From the NCBI RefSeq assembly GCF_040892615.1, contig NZ_JBFRYC010000006.1, forward strand, positions 1 through 64,000: a DNA stretch of 64,000 bases. The letters are read 5' to 3'. The notes beneath the pieces are model-generated. The model saw only the letters and a program-made list of their open reading frames with translations. It was not told the DNA's origin and searched no databases. Positions within the stretch are counted from its first letter, which is position 1. The number at the start of each line of letters is the position of its first letter. The stretch is from Thioclava arctica. GTDB taxonomy: Bacteria > Pseudomonadota > Alphaproteobacteria > Rhodobacterales > Rhodobacteraceae. Positions 25,519-34,651 of this stretch are shown in pieces. A program made the translations under genes and the position numbers.

Positions 25519-26277
25519 CTATCCAGAAGTCCCCGCGGACTTCAGGGTTGCAATGAAGCGTGCCGTGCGCTCTTGGGTTGGGGCGTCGAACAGCTGGCGG
25601 GCCGGGCCCGTTTCCACCACATGCCCGCCATCAAGAACGATCACTGTTTCGGCGATCTGCGAAGCCAGCCGCAGATCATGCGTCGCCATCACCATCGTTG
25701 TGCCCTCACGCGCGAGCTGGGCCAGCACGTCTACAACTTCCGACGCCAGCTCGGGATCGAGCGCCGATGTGGGTTCGTCACATAAAAGAACACGCGGCGA
25801 CGGGGCGAGGGCGCGCGCGATGGCGATCCTTTGCTGCTGCCCGCCCGACAGCGTTGCCGGCCAAGCATCCGCTTTATGTGCCATCCCCACCTTTTCCAAC
25901 AGCGCCATCGCACGAGAGCGGGCCTTGTCGATTGGCCAGTGCAGGACGGTCACGAGCCCCTCCATCACATTCTCGATGGCAGTGCGATGCGGGAATAGCT
26001 GAAAATTCTGAAAGACCAAGCCGGTCTGCTGACGGATCAGCTGAATCTGGGTGCGCGTCAGACGGTGCCCCTCAGAGAAGGTCACTTGCGCCTCCCCAAT
26101 TTCAAGTGTTCCGCTTGAGGGCATTTCCAGCAGGTTGATGCAGCGCAAAAGCGTGCTTTTCCCGCCCCCCGACGGCCCGATCAGCGCTGTCACCGAGCCT
26201 TCTTGCATCCTCAGCGAGACGTCGGACAGGACGGTATTTGCGCCAAATGTCTTGGTGATACCCGATAGCTCGATCAT
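25519..26277 (-). CDS. Amino acid ABC transporter ATPase, cystine type
   Basis: A 252-aa ATPase of the polar amino acid (PAAT) family. Walker A GPSGGGKST near residue 33, Q-loop FQNFQLFPH, signature LSGGQQQR, Walker B VLLCDEPTSALDPE and H-loop ATHDL. It forms one operon with the permease (4-bp overlap) and the binding protein. Substrate inferred from the binding protein: most like the FliY/TcyJ cystine group. The IS3 relic begins about 140 bp past its stop. Confidence 0.9.
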   Translation of the reverse strand: MIELSGITKTFGANTVLSDVSLRMQEGSVTALIGPSGGGKSTLLRCINLLEMPSSGTLEIGEAQVTFSEGHRLTRTQIQLIRQQTGLVFQNFQLFPHRTAIENVMEGLVTVLHWPIDKARSRAMALLEKVGMAHKADAWPATLSGGQQQRIAIARALAPSPRVLLCDEPTSALDPELASEVVDVLAQLAREGTTMVMATHDLRLASQIAETVIVLDGGHVVETGPARQLFDAPTQERTARFIATLKSAGTSG

Positions 26278-26954
26278 CTGCGCTCCTCCAGAAAGCCGCC
26301 ATACTGGCCAAGGCGCCGCTCAAGCCATCCCTGCAGCGCGGACAGCACTGAGCACAGCGCGAGATAGATCAGTGCCGCCTCGACATACAGGATCAGGGGC
26401 TCATAGGTGGTAGCGACAATGCGTTGCGCCGCCTGAAACAGCTCGGGCACGGTAATGGCGGCGGCAAGCGAGGTATCTTTGACAAGCGAGATGAAGCTGT
26501 TCGACAGTGGCGGAACCGCGACGCGGGCCGCCTGAGGCATAATCGTGCGTTTCATCGTTTGACGCCAACTCATGCCGATCGAATAGGACGCCTCCCATTG
26601 CCCCTTGGGTACGGAAGAGATCACTGCGCGCAAGATTTCGGATGTATAGGCCCCTACATTCAGCGTGAAACCAATCAACCCGGCAACAAAGGCATCCAAG
26701 GTGATGCCCAAGCTTGGCAAGCCGTAAAAGATCAGGAAAAGCTGCACCAGCAGCGGTGTGCCCCGGATGACCCAGATATAGAACCGCACGATCCAGACTA
26801 GATGGCGTGGACCGAACAACCGGATGACCGCACAGAGTAGCCCCAACGCAAGGCCCAGCGTGAAGGTGATGAGGGTGAGCGGGATCGTGAATGTCAGCGT
26901 CGCACGCAAAAGCGGTGCGAGCGAACTCCACATCAATGGCAACCAATCGGACAC
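26274..26954 (-). CDS. Amino acid ABC transporter permease
   Basis: A 226-aa inner-membrane permease of the HisMQ/GlnP type with about five helices. The conserved cytoplasmic EAA-type loop reads GMSWRQTMKRTIMPQAARVAVPP, and the RGTPLLVQLFLIFYGLP block is typical of the PAAT family. I chose the GTG at 26954, preceded by GGAAAGGA, because the open frame to 27026 overlaps the binding-protein gene and lacks similarity. It is the only permease of this cluster, so it presumably forms a homodimer. Confidence 0.87.
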   Translation of the reverse strand: MSDWLPLMWSSLAPLLRATLTFTIPLTLITFTLGLALGLLCAVIRLFGPRHLVWIVRFYIWVIRGTPLLVQLFLIFYGLPSLGITLDAFVAGLIGFTLNVGAYTSEILRAVISSVPKGQWEASYSIGMSWRQTMKRTIMPQAARVAVPPLSNSFISLVKDTSLAAAITVPELFQAAQRIVATTYEPLILYVEAALIYLALCSVLSALQGWLERRLGQYGGFLEERR

Positions 26955-27003
26955 GCCGGATCCTTTCCGCGGGGCAGGGGGGCCACGCCCCCCGATGCAT
27001 CTG

Positions 27004-27774
27004 TTACTTGGAGACGTCTTCGCCAAAATACTCTTGCGAAATTTTCAGATAGGTTCCGTCAGCCTTCATCGCGTCCAGCGCATCATTGATTGCGGCCAGA
27101 AGCTCGGGTTGGTTCTTGGCGATGATGACACCAGAGAAATCCGCATTTGGCAGCGTTGCGGCCAGCTTCACGGGGGCGTCCGGCTTGTGTTTTTTGAAAT
27201 CGAGGAAAGAGAGGCTGTCATTCACGGTCGCATCCGCGCGATGCTGCAAAACCAGCGCGATCGACTGTGCAAACCCGTCTGTGCCGATAAGCGTGGCACC
27301 GTTTCGCGTGGCGATCGCTCCGTAATTGCTTGACAGAGACTGGGCTGCGGTCTTGCCATTCAGGTCGGAGAAACCCTTGATATCGGTATCGTCGGCGCGC
27401 ACAATCAGCGCCGCCTTAGAGGCGATATAGGGTTGCGAGAAGTCATATTTCTGTTTGCGCGCATCCGTGATGCCCACCTCGTTGATCACCGCGTCATAGC
27501 GATTGGCATCGATCCCCGCGATCAGGCCATCCCAGCGCCCCTCGAGGAATTCGACTTTCACGCCAAGCCTGGCCGCGATGGCGCGCGCGATTGCGACATC
27601 AAAACCGGTGAGCTTGCCGGATGCGTCGTGATAGGTGAAGGGCGGGTAGGTGCCTTCTGTGCCGACGCGAAACACCCCGGCTTTCTGGATCTCGGCCAGA
27701 GTTGCAGCTTGGGGCGCGGTTGCGGATATGATTGCGAGCGTGGCGGTGGCAATGAGCGTGCGAACGAGAGTCAT
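27004..27774 (-). CDS. Periplasmic amino acid-binding protein, cystine (FliY/TcyJ)-like
   Basis: A 256-aa solute-binding protein with a signal peptide (MTLVRTLIATATLAIISATA, cleaved near PQAA). The mature start FRVGTEGTYPPFTYHD and GFDVAIARAIAARLGVKVEF are classic SBP_bac_3. The ending GTYLKISQEYFGEDVSK resembles E. coli FliY (cystine) more than general amino acid binders. It is first in its operon. The substrate is an inference from this tail and from size. Met at 27774 is preferred to the upstream Met because the signal peptide begins there. Confidence 0.87.
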   Translation of the reverse strand: MTLVRTLIATATLAIISATAPQAATLAEIQKAGVFRVGTEGTYPPFTYHDASGKLTGFDVAIARAIAARLGVKVEFLEGRWDGLIAGIDANRYDAVINEVGITDARKQKYDFSQPYIASKAALIVRADDTDIKGFSDLNGKTAAQSLSSNYGAIATRNGATLIGTDGFAQSIALVLQHRADATVNDSLSFLDFKKHKPDAPVKLAATLPNADFSGVIIAKNQPELLAAINDALDAMKADGTYLKISQEYFGEDVSK

Positions 27775-28503
27775 CGGCGATACCTTTGTGATGCGTGACA
27801 GCACCGATCCCGAGGGAAGCGGCAGACGAGGTCTATTTAAAGTTTGTGAAGGCAGAGTCGATGCGTCAGCCAGGTATTTGATAACATTAGATTTCTATTC
27901 CCTTTGGTGACCCGGTTTCGGAACAGGGATCACGCGGGGAAGTGTGCGGCTGACGTTTTTCCCGCCGAGGCGACGCCAGATGAAACGCCGTGCGTGCCCG
28001 ATTGCGGTTTTGTGCGCCCTGACGATCCCGCCGCTGCCTAAGTGCCGCTGATTTTTCCTCGGGTGAGGCTCGCCATTTCGACTGCAGAGAAGGAGGTCAG
28101 GAAAGGCGCCAGTGGCGTGGCATCCCGACGAACAGATCGTGGTGATTGACGGTGTGACCACCATGGTGAAGGTCAAGCCTGTCCCACTGTGCCACAGCCG
28201 AATGCCGTTGTCCGGGCCTGCCCGCATGAGATGCCATTGAGGCCCATGTCTAGGCATTCGCCTTCCTTTGTGGTGCCTGAGCGCGGTTTTTTTACGATAA
28301 CATGAAGTTTGCGGTGGGCACCCGCGGGCTTGCCTCACAGTCGCACATTCATACCGCCGGGCCGAACTCGGTGAACATGTCGATCGCGCAGTCGGAATAG
28401 CGGGCCTGCTTGTCGACCACCTCGACGGTGTCAACACTCTGCGCGGCGCGTGCCAACGCCGCTTCGGCCTTGAACAGGTTGAGATCGCCTCGCCGATCTG
28501 GAT
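27775..28503. other. Degenerate DNA, no intact gene
   Basis: About 730 bp with no gene I can support. Short frames on both strands lack consistent family signals. Its position between the transporter and a beheaded LysR gene suggests leftovers of past rearrangement. Confidence 0.4.
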
Positions 28504-29166
28504 ATGCTTTTGGATCCTGTCGAACTCCCATTGGCAGAGGTGGCGCAAGTTGTGCGCATCACTGCGTCCGATGATCCAACATTCCTTTTTACCGGGTCAC
28601 TCTTGGCCGCGCTTGAGAAGAGCGCGCCTTGAATTCCATTCATCTTTAAACCTTGGATTGGCAACGATGACGCCGCACGTGATCTGCTCGACGGGGATAC
28701 AAATACCGCCATTTCGATTCATTCGAACGAGATAGAGGAACTCGAAAAAATCACCTTTTTCGATGAAAGCTACGTCGTCGCAATGCGCCGCGATCACACG
28801 GCGGCGCAGGGTTTTGACATGGTCAAGTCGCACACATGGCCCGACACCACGATGTGGGGCAGAGGAGACATGCATACGTCACTGAATGTGCCGCTTGCTA
28901 ATATGGGCCAGCAGCGACGGATCGAGGCCGTGGTGCCATCCTTTCAACTCATCCCCTCGATGCTCGCCCAGACGGACTATATGGCCATGCTGACAAAACA
29001 CGGGTTTGATCTGAACGCTCCCCCCTCTTTGATAGGCTTTGCGCCGCCGATCGAGAAAGACGGGTTTCCTCTTCATCTGGTTCATTTGGCTAGCCATACG
29101 CGTCAAACAAGCGATTGCGGGGTCGAGCACGTTATTGCTGAAATCCGCCGGATCGCTGCGCCGTAG
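28504..29166 (+). pseudogene. Truncated LysR-family regulator with in-frame stop
   Basis: One frame reads as the effector-binding domain of a LysR regulator: it opens MLLDPVELPLAEVAQ, then ITASDDPTF, FDESYVVAMRRDH, and AVVPSFQLIPSMLAQTD near the end. An in-frame TGA at 28630-28632 breaks it, and the N-terminal helix-turn-helix part is missing. It is therefore dead. It resembles the PnbR/nodD-like branch with PSF(Q/L) motifs; its former target is not known. Confidence 0.75.
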
Positions 29167-29174
29167 CCTGCTTG

Positions 29175-29915
29175 TCAGATGATGCCGCCGTTTGCACGTA
29201 GGGTCTGACCATTGACCCATGCGCCGTCTGGACCGGTGAGAAATGCTATGACATTGGCGATGTCCTCAGGTGTGCCAAGCCGCTCCAAAGGTGCCATTTT
29301 CGACATGCGATCCACGATTTCCTGCGGCTTCCCATTGAGGAAAAGCTGCGTTGCGGTCGGACCGGGCGCCACCGCGTTGACCGTGATCTGCCGTCCACGG
29401 AGCTCTTTGGCCAAGATAGCTGTCATCGTTTCGACGCCAGCCTTGGTCGCAGCATAGATGCCGTAGGTTTCGAGTTTCAAACCAACCACGCTGGTCGAGA
29501 GGTTGACGATTGTCCCGCCGTTGCGAAGTCGGTTTGCGGCTTCTCGCAGGGCATTGAACGTGCCCTTGAAGTTGGTCGCGACCTGACTGTCAAAGAGTGC
29601 GTCGTCGGTTTGGGACAAAGGGGCCAGCTTCATGATGCCCGCATTGTTGACCAGAACGTCGACTCCTCCAAACTCTGCTTCTGCCGCATCAAACAGCCGT
29701 TTCGTGGCTGACACATCGGACAGGTTCGCCTGAACAGCAATGGCCCTGCCGCCAGCGGAGCCGATCTTGTCCACGACCTTAAGTGCCGCAGCTTCACTGC
29801 TGGCATAATTGACGACAAGGTTGAAGCCGTCAGCCGCGAGTCGTTCCGCTATCGCCGCCCCGATCCCGCGGGATGCGCCTGTCACGAGAGCTGTTCTGGT
29901 TTTGATGTCTTTCAT
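29175..29915 (-). CDS. SDR-family oxidoreductase
   Basis: A 246-aa short-chain dehydrogenase, NADP-type. TGASRGIG near residue 11, NNAG near 88, catalytic Ser in NLSTSVVG, YAATK (Tyr/Lys) near 153, and the C-terminal LTGPDGAWVNGQTLRANGG. It is close to FabG-like/glucose-dehydrogenase-like SDRs often paired with a divergent LysR gene. The start at 29915 is set by AAAGGAAAA upstream; a Met 24 nt earlier is possible. The LysR gene at 30031 is divergent and is the likely regulator. Substrate unknown. Confidence 0.87.
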   Translation of the reverse strand: MKDIKTRTALVTGASRGIGAAIAERLAADGFNLVVNYASSEAAALKVVDKIGSAGGRAIAVQANLSDVSATKRLFDAAEAEFGGVDVLVNNAGIMKLAPLSQTDDALFDSQVATNFKGTFNALREAANRLRNGGTIVNLSTSVVGLKLETYGIYAATKAGVETMTAILAKELRGRQITVNAVAPGPTATQLFLNGKPQEIVDRMSKMAPLERLGTPEDIANVIAFLTGPDGAWVNGQTLRANGGII

Positions 29916-30030
29916 GGATTTTCCTTTCACAACGAACACCTCGCCCGTTGCGATAGGAAATTAGTGATTTCTATTGTCCGTATAAACTGGCATGCATTGA
30001 CATCACTGTTCTAATTATTCGGATAATCTG

Positions 30031-30915
30031 GTGGACCGTCTCGACGCTATGAATGTCTTCACCCGTATCGTGGACGCGCGCAGTTTCACGAGGGCTGCGG
30101 CGGACCTTGGTTTGCCCCGATCAACGGTTACAGATGCCGTGAAGGCTCTTGAATCCAGATTGGGCGTAAGCCTGCTGCATCGCACGACGCGCGTCGTTCA
30201 TCCAACACCGGATGGCGAGGCCTATTACCGACGCTGCCTCTCGATCCTGTCTGAGATCGAAGATGCCGAAAGTGCCTTTGATGGCGCAAAAGTCAGGGGC
30301 AAACTGCATATCGCAGTGCATGGGGGGCTGGCACGGCATTTCTTGTTGCCGGGGTTGCCGGACTTCCTGCGGCACCATCCAGATATCGAGATCCACTTGC
30401 AAGAAGGCGACCGTCTGGTCGATCTGGTCCGCGAAGGTATAGACTGCGCCGTGCGGGTCGGCGATCCGATCGACAGTGATTTGGTGGGGCGCAAGCTGAC
30501 CGACCTTGACGAGGTGACCTGCGCCTCGCCCGCTTACCTGCACCGACATGGGACGCCGCATTCTATCGCGGACCTTGCGGAGCATCAGATGGTCGGCTTT
30601 CGAACATCGGCGACGGGAAAGATCCTGCCGCTTGAATTTCTTCAGAAGGGAGAGGTTCGAAAGGTCTCGCTACCCGCGAGCGTGACAGTCAGCGGCACAG
30701 AAACCTTGGCCCATTGCGCCCGTCTCGGTCTGGGGATCATCCAGAAGCCACGCTACTCGGCCGCAGATGACTTGAGGGCAGGGCGCCTTGTCGAACTGCT
30801 CGGAGACACGCCGCCACCTTCGTCCCCGGTGACTGTTTTTTATCCCAAAGTTCGATACGTTTCCCCCCGGCTGCGGGTCTTGATCGATTGGGCGGTGCGA
30901 GCGTTCAAGAACTGA
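30031..30915 (+). CDS. LysR-family regulator, divergent from an SDR gene
   Basis: A 294-aa LysR regulator. The N-terminal helix-turn-helix (FTRAAADLGLPRSTVTDAVKALE) is followed by the effector domain beginning GKLHIAVHGGLARHFLLP. It starts at GTG 30031 with the typical opening DRLDAMNVFTRIVDARSF. The 115-bp gap to the SDR gene should hold the shared promoter and binding site. Members of this subgroup commonly activate the neighbouring oxidoreductase in response to redox or aromatic compounds; that part is family knowledge. Confidence 0.9.
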   Translation: MDRLDAMNVFTRIVDARSFTRAAADLGLPRSTVTDAVKALESRLGVSLLHRTTRVVHPTPDGEAYYRRCLSILSEIEDAESAFDGAKVRGKLHIAVHGGLARHFLLPGLPDFLRHHPDIEIHLQEGDRLVDLVREGIDCAVRVGDPIDSDLVGRKLTDLDEVTCASPAYLHRHGTPHSIADLAEHQMVGFRTSATGKILPLEFLQKGEVRKVSLPASVTVSGTETLAHCARLGLGIIQKPRYSAADDLRAGRLVELLGDTPPPSSPVTVFYPKVRYVSPRLRVLIDWAVRAFKN

Positions 30916-31009
30916 ACTCGTGGAACATAGCTTGGGCCATTCCGAATGCCGCTATACAAGCTGGCTATCTAGTGGAACCGCTATAAACGCTCTTTGAGCG
31001 CTTGCGAGA

Positions 31010-31402
31010 GGGCAGCCACGAAGCGGAAGCTGAACTCTAAGGAGGTCATCGACGCGCTGACGGACCTGTTCATCCTCCGCGGGGTGCCGGCCTACATCCG
31101 GTCAGACAACGGCCCGAGTTTATTGCTCTAGCTGTGTGAGACTGGATTGCGGCGGTCGGTGCCAAGACTGCCTATATCGAGCCCGGATCGCCCCGGGAGA
31201 ACGGCTACTGCAAGAGCTTTAACGCGCGAATGAGGGATAAGTTGCTCAACGGCGAAGTCTTCTACACGCTTCGTGAAGCACAAGCCCTGATCGAACGATG
31301 GAGGAAACACTACAATACCAAACGACCACATAGTGCCTTGGGCTACCGCCCACCGGCTCTGGAAACCATCGTCACGATGGAACTCAGGCCAATTATGCAC
31401 TA
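31010..31402 (+). pseudogene. IS3-family (IS407-like) transposase OrfB fragment
   Basis: Two frames together give the OrfB catalytic end: LNSKEVIDALTDLFILRGVP and AYIRSDNGP (first DDE part), a stop and frameshift near 31128, then WIAAVGAKTAYIEPGS, ENGYCKSFNARM, and HYNTKRPHSALGYRPPAP to the stop at 31402. The N-terminal part and OrfA are missing. The following sequence ACTTTCAAACTGGACCACTC is like the right end of IS407-group elements. It is inactive and forms the right edge of the accessory block. Confidence 0.85.
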
Positions 31403-31992
31403 ACTTTCAAACTGGACCACTCAGGTGGGGCTGATCAGCCCAGATCTGGCGTCTGCATCCCCAAAAGGCAAAACTGAATTTCAGCATATTGAATGCGACA
31501 GCTACCAGCTCGATAAACAGCGCGATCGGCGCCAGTTTGGCGATGGTGGTTACAACGTTAATGATTGTCGCCTATCGAACAACCATCAGAACAAGTGCGT
31601 GGGTAACCCACAGGACCACTGATGCGCTAATGATGGCCTGCACCGTGTTTCCTTCCTCCCCGGAGGCCGGATAGAAATAAAACTCGGGTGCCATCTGTTC
31701 GGCCGTGAACCCGTTATGGATCACGCGTGCGCTGCAAATCCCACTTCGGCCACCGCCCGCCTGATAGGCCTTGAGCAAATCGGTCATCGGCTCGAACGGC
31801 CTGCGATGTCCATGCCTTCGCAGGCAAGATTCACGTGGTCGCCCTCAGCGTGCTTTCCATACATTGAAATTCGCTAACAAATTGGCGATTATGGACATAT
31901 TCCAACAAAAAGATGATCCACGTCAACGTATTGCGCGGCACGCCACTGCAGGGTTGCAGGGTCCATGATCTCTATAATCGAAAGACCCCCCG
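31403..31992. other. Region upstream of ftsH, mostly without genes
   Basis: Contains the right end of the IS3 relic (to about 31440) and then no firm gene. On the minus strand a 71-codon frame (31572-31787) ends in a hydrophobic segment (TVQAIISASVVLWVTHALVLMVV), and a second hydrophobic stretch lies beyond its stop in another frame. It may be a broken membrane-protein gene. The ftsH promoter should be in the last 150 bp. Confidence 0.35.
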
Positions 31993-33873
31993 ATGGAATC
32001 CAAGCATAAATTCAACGTTGGCTATATTGTTTTTGCGTTTTTTTGCGTGATGTCGATTCAGGCCTGGCTCGCAAGTCGCAGCGTTGCGACACTCGATTAC
32101 AGCGAGTTTCTAACCTACCTGAAAGACAACAAGATTTCCGAAGTTGTCGTGACTGAAAGCAAAATTCAGGGCGCATTCAAAGCCACCGTGGACGGCAAGC
32201 AATATTTCGTCACACAACGGGTTGAGCCAAGCTTCGCCGCGCAACTTGAAGCCGATGGCGTAAAGTTCACAGGCGGCTCTGACGAAACTTGGCTGACGAC
32301 ACTTTTGTCTTGGATCATCCCGGTCTTATTCTTTTTCGGCCTCTGGGCGATCTTTTTCCGGAAGATGGCGGATCGTCAGGGCATGGGCGGGCTTATCAAT
32401 ATCGGCAAATCCAAGGCCAAGGTCTATGTGGAACGCGACACTGGCGTCACGTTCGAGGACGTCGCAGGCGTGGACGAGGCCAAGGCCGAGTTGAAGGAAA
32501 TCGTGTCGTTTCTTGCGGATAAAGATAAGTACGGCCGACTTGGGGCGCGTATTCCAAAGGGTGTTCTGCTGGTGGGTCCGCCGGGGACCGGTAAAACCTT
32601 GCTGGCGCGCGCAGTCGCCGGCGAGGCAGGGGTTGCGTTCTTTTCGATCTCGGGGTCGGAATTCGTCGAGATGTTTGTGGGTGTCGGGGCGGCGCGCGTA
32701 CGCGACCTCTTCGAGCAAGCCCGCAAGGCTGCGCCCTGTATCATCTTCATCGACGAACTCGACGCGCTGGGGCGTGCGCGTTCGGCAATGTCGGGTATGG
32801 GGGGAGGAGATGAGAAAGAGCAAACGTTGAACCAACTTTTATCCGAATTGGATGGGTTCGACCCGAGCGTCGGGATTGTACTGCTTGCGGCGACCAACCG
32901 GCCCGAAATTCTGGACCCGGCCTTGTTGCGCGCAGGTCGGTTTGATCGCCAAGTGGTTGTCGATCGCCCCGAACACAAGGGCCGGGTAGATATTCTCAAG
33001 GTGCATACGCGCAAGGTCAAACTTGATCCTGCGGTCAATCTTCATGACATCGCCGGGCTGACCACAGGGTTCACCGGGGCCGATCTGGCCAATCTCGTCA
33101 ACGAGGCCGCAATCATCGCAACCCGGCGCGGCGGTGATCGCGTCACCGAAACTGACATGACCGCCGCCGTCGAGCGGATCGTAGCGGGGTCCGAACGCAA
33201 GACCCGGATCCTCAACCCGATAGAGCGCAAGCGCGTAGCCTATCACGAGTTGGGCCATGCCCTCACAGCGACCGCCCTGCCAAGCACCGATCCGATTCAC
33301 AAAGTGTCGATCATTCCCCGCTCTATCGGGGCGCTTGGATACACGATGCAACGCCCCACAGAGGATCGTTTTCTGATCACCTTTGGAGATCTCAAAGATC
33401 GAATGGTCGTGCTTTTGGCGGGTCGAGCCTCAGAAGATATCGTCTTTGGCGAAATCTCGACCGGGGCGTCGGACGATCTGGCCAAAGTGACCGACATCGC
33501 GCGCGAATGCGTCACCCGCTTTGGCATGAGTGAGGCACTCGGGCAGGCTGTGTTGGAACAAAAGCATCTTCAATGGCTGGGTAATTCGCAGTTTGAAAAC
33601 AGCACCAAGGACTATTCTGAAGCGACGGCGCGCGAGGTTGATCTGGCTGTGCGCAGCCTGATTGATGAGGCATATGAACGGGCCAAAGCCATCCTGACTG
33701 AACGCCGTGCCGATCTGGATGCAGGTGCTGCGCTTTTGTTGGAACGTGAGACCATTACGCCCGATGATTTCGCTCCGCTGCAGCGCGCGCCAGCTAAGGA
33801 AAGCCAAGCTGGCGACCATATTCACGCTTTGCAGCCCGCGCCAACGCATGTCCCGCCTGTTGCTTTGAAATGA
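31993..33873 (+). CDS. ftsH: FtsH-type membrane AAA+ zinc protease, probable second copy
   Basis: A 626-aa membrane protease. Two transmembrane segments (about 8-26 and 102-122) enclose a small periplasmic domain. The AAA module has Walker A GPPGTGKT near 195, Walker B IIFIDELD, and the second region of homology NRPEILDPALLRAGRFDR. The M41 protease carries the zinc motif HELGH near residue 418. It should degrade membrane and misfolded cytoplasmic proteins. The usual alphaproteobacterial neighbours of the housekeeping ftsH (tilS, folP/glmM) are absent and IS relics lie next to it, so this is probably an accessory paralogue. Length and motifs are intact. Confidence 0.93.
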   Translation: MESKHKFNVGYIVFAFFCVMSIQAWLASRSVATLDYSEFLTYLKDNKISEVVVTESKIQGAFKATVDGKQYFVTQRVEPSFAAQLEADGVKFTGGSDETWLTTLLSWIIPVLFFFGLWAIFFRKMADRQGMGGLINIGKSKAKVYVERDTGVTFEDVAGVDEAKAELKEIVSFLADKDKYGRLGARIPKGVLLVGPPGTGKTLLARAVAGEAGVAFFSISGSEFVEMFVGVGAARVRDLFEQARKAAPCIIFIDELDALGRARSAMSGMGGGDEKEQTLNQLLSELDGFDPSVGIVLLAATNRPEILDPALLRAGRFDRQVVVDRPEHKGRVDILKVHTRKVKLDPAVNLHDIAGLTTGFTGADLANLVNEAAIIATRRGGDRVTETDMTAAVERIVAGSERKTRILNPIERKRVAYHELGHALTATALPSTDPIHKVSIIPRSIGALGYTMQRPTEDRFLITFGDLKDRMVVLLAGRASEDIVFGEISTGASDDLAKVTDIARECVTRFGMSEALGQAVLEQKHLQWLGNSQFENSTKDYSEATAREVDLAVRSLIDEAYERAKAILTERRADLDAGAALLLERETITPDDFAPLQRAPAKESQAGDHIHALQPAPTHVPPVALK

Positions 33874-34135
33874 ACTAGGTGCAGCCAGCGGCGGTGTTAC
33901 AGTTGGCCACATGCTGGGCTAGGCCGGACGGTGATCCGTTGCTGGATGCCCGTAGGTGGCACAAACGAGATCGTCAATGACTCAGTCTCCGAGCGGGGTG
34001 CGACGGCGCGACGGGACCTGCCGTTCACAGCATCTGCCTTTATCGCAAAGCAGATTTCGGGTTGCTGCCATTTTTGTGTCTTGCAGTCGTTCAACTGGGA
34101 TTGTGGTATTCGACCACGCATCACCGTTCGCGATA
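33874..34135. other. Intergenic region after ftsH
   Basis: About 260 bp with no gene and no clear terminator found between convergent genes. Confidence 0.4.
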
Positions 34136-34465
34136 TCACTCAGGAAGCAACGCTTTTTGAACTGTCTCATCCCAACCCAGGTAAAGCATATGCCGATCAC
34201 GGATTACCGGACGCGTCATCACCTTGGGTTGGGCCGCGATCTGCGCCTCTGCCTCCGCATTTTTCATCCAAAGATTGAGCCCTCGGTAATCGCTCGAATT
34301 GCGATCCACCAAACGATCTCCGAACTCTGCAATCAACTCAGCCAATTCAGCTTCGCTCAGTGGATCTGCCCGGATATCGCGAAAATTGACGTCCTTGCCC
34401 GCAGCCTCCAAGGCTTTTCTGGCCTTTTGACAAACTGCGCAGGTGTTCAGTCCATAGATCATCAT
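34136..34465 (-). CDS. ArsC/Spx-like thioredoxin-fold protein
   Basis: A 109-aa protein of the arsenate reductase-like (ArsC/YffB/Spx) family. It begins MIYGLNTCAVCQKARKALE, giving a CxxC active-site-like pair, followed by the usual helix and FRDIRADPLSEAEL. It ends with MTRPVIRDRHMLYLGWDE, matching the RP-V/I family tail. A true arsenate reductase role is not supported, because no ars genes are nearby. Members may reduce glutathionylated or other thiol substrates. Monocistronic, convergent with ftsH. Confidence 0.82.
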   Translation of the reverse strand: MMIYGLNTCAVCQKARKALEAAGKDVNFRDIRADPLSEAELAELIAEFGDRLVDRNSSDYRGLNLWMKNAEAEAQIAAQPKVMTRPVIRDRHMLYLGWDETVQKALLPE

Positions 34466-34651
34466 GTCGCAATCCCCTCTGGCGATGAGTCCGCAATTTC
34501 ATGCATCCATCCCTTGAGTGCAACTCAGTGCAAGCAATTCGCTACCTGCTGATGCAGATCTATTGGTTCTGCCGCATGAGGATCGACCCGAGCGATTTAA
34601 CCGGATGATGCATGACACGCTTGCGACCGATCGGGCAACTAATATGCGCTG

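Noticed and set aside
27895..28548. 217-codon minus-strand frame after the cystine-type transporter
   Set aside because: Low-complexity, Arg/Pro-rich translation and overlap with the LysR pseudogene frame; no recognisable domain.
34136..34465. Arsenate resistance locus
   Set aside because: The ArsC-like gene stands alone; no ArsR, ArsB or Acr3 genes nearby, and the family includes many non-arsenate proteins.
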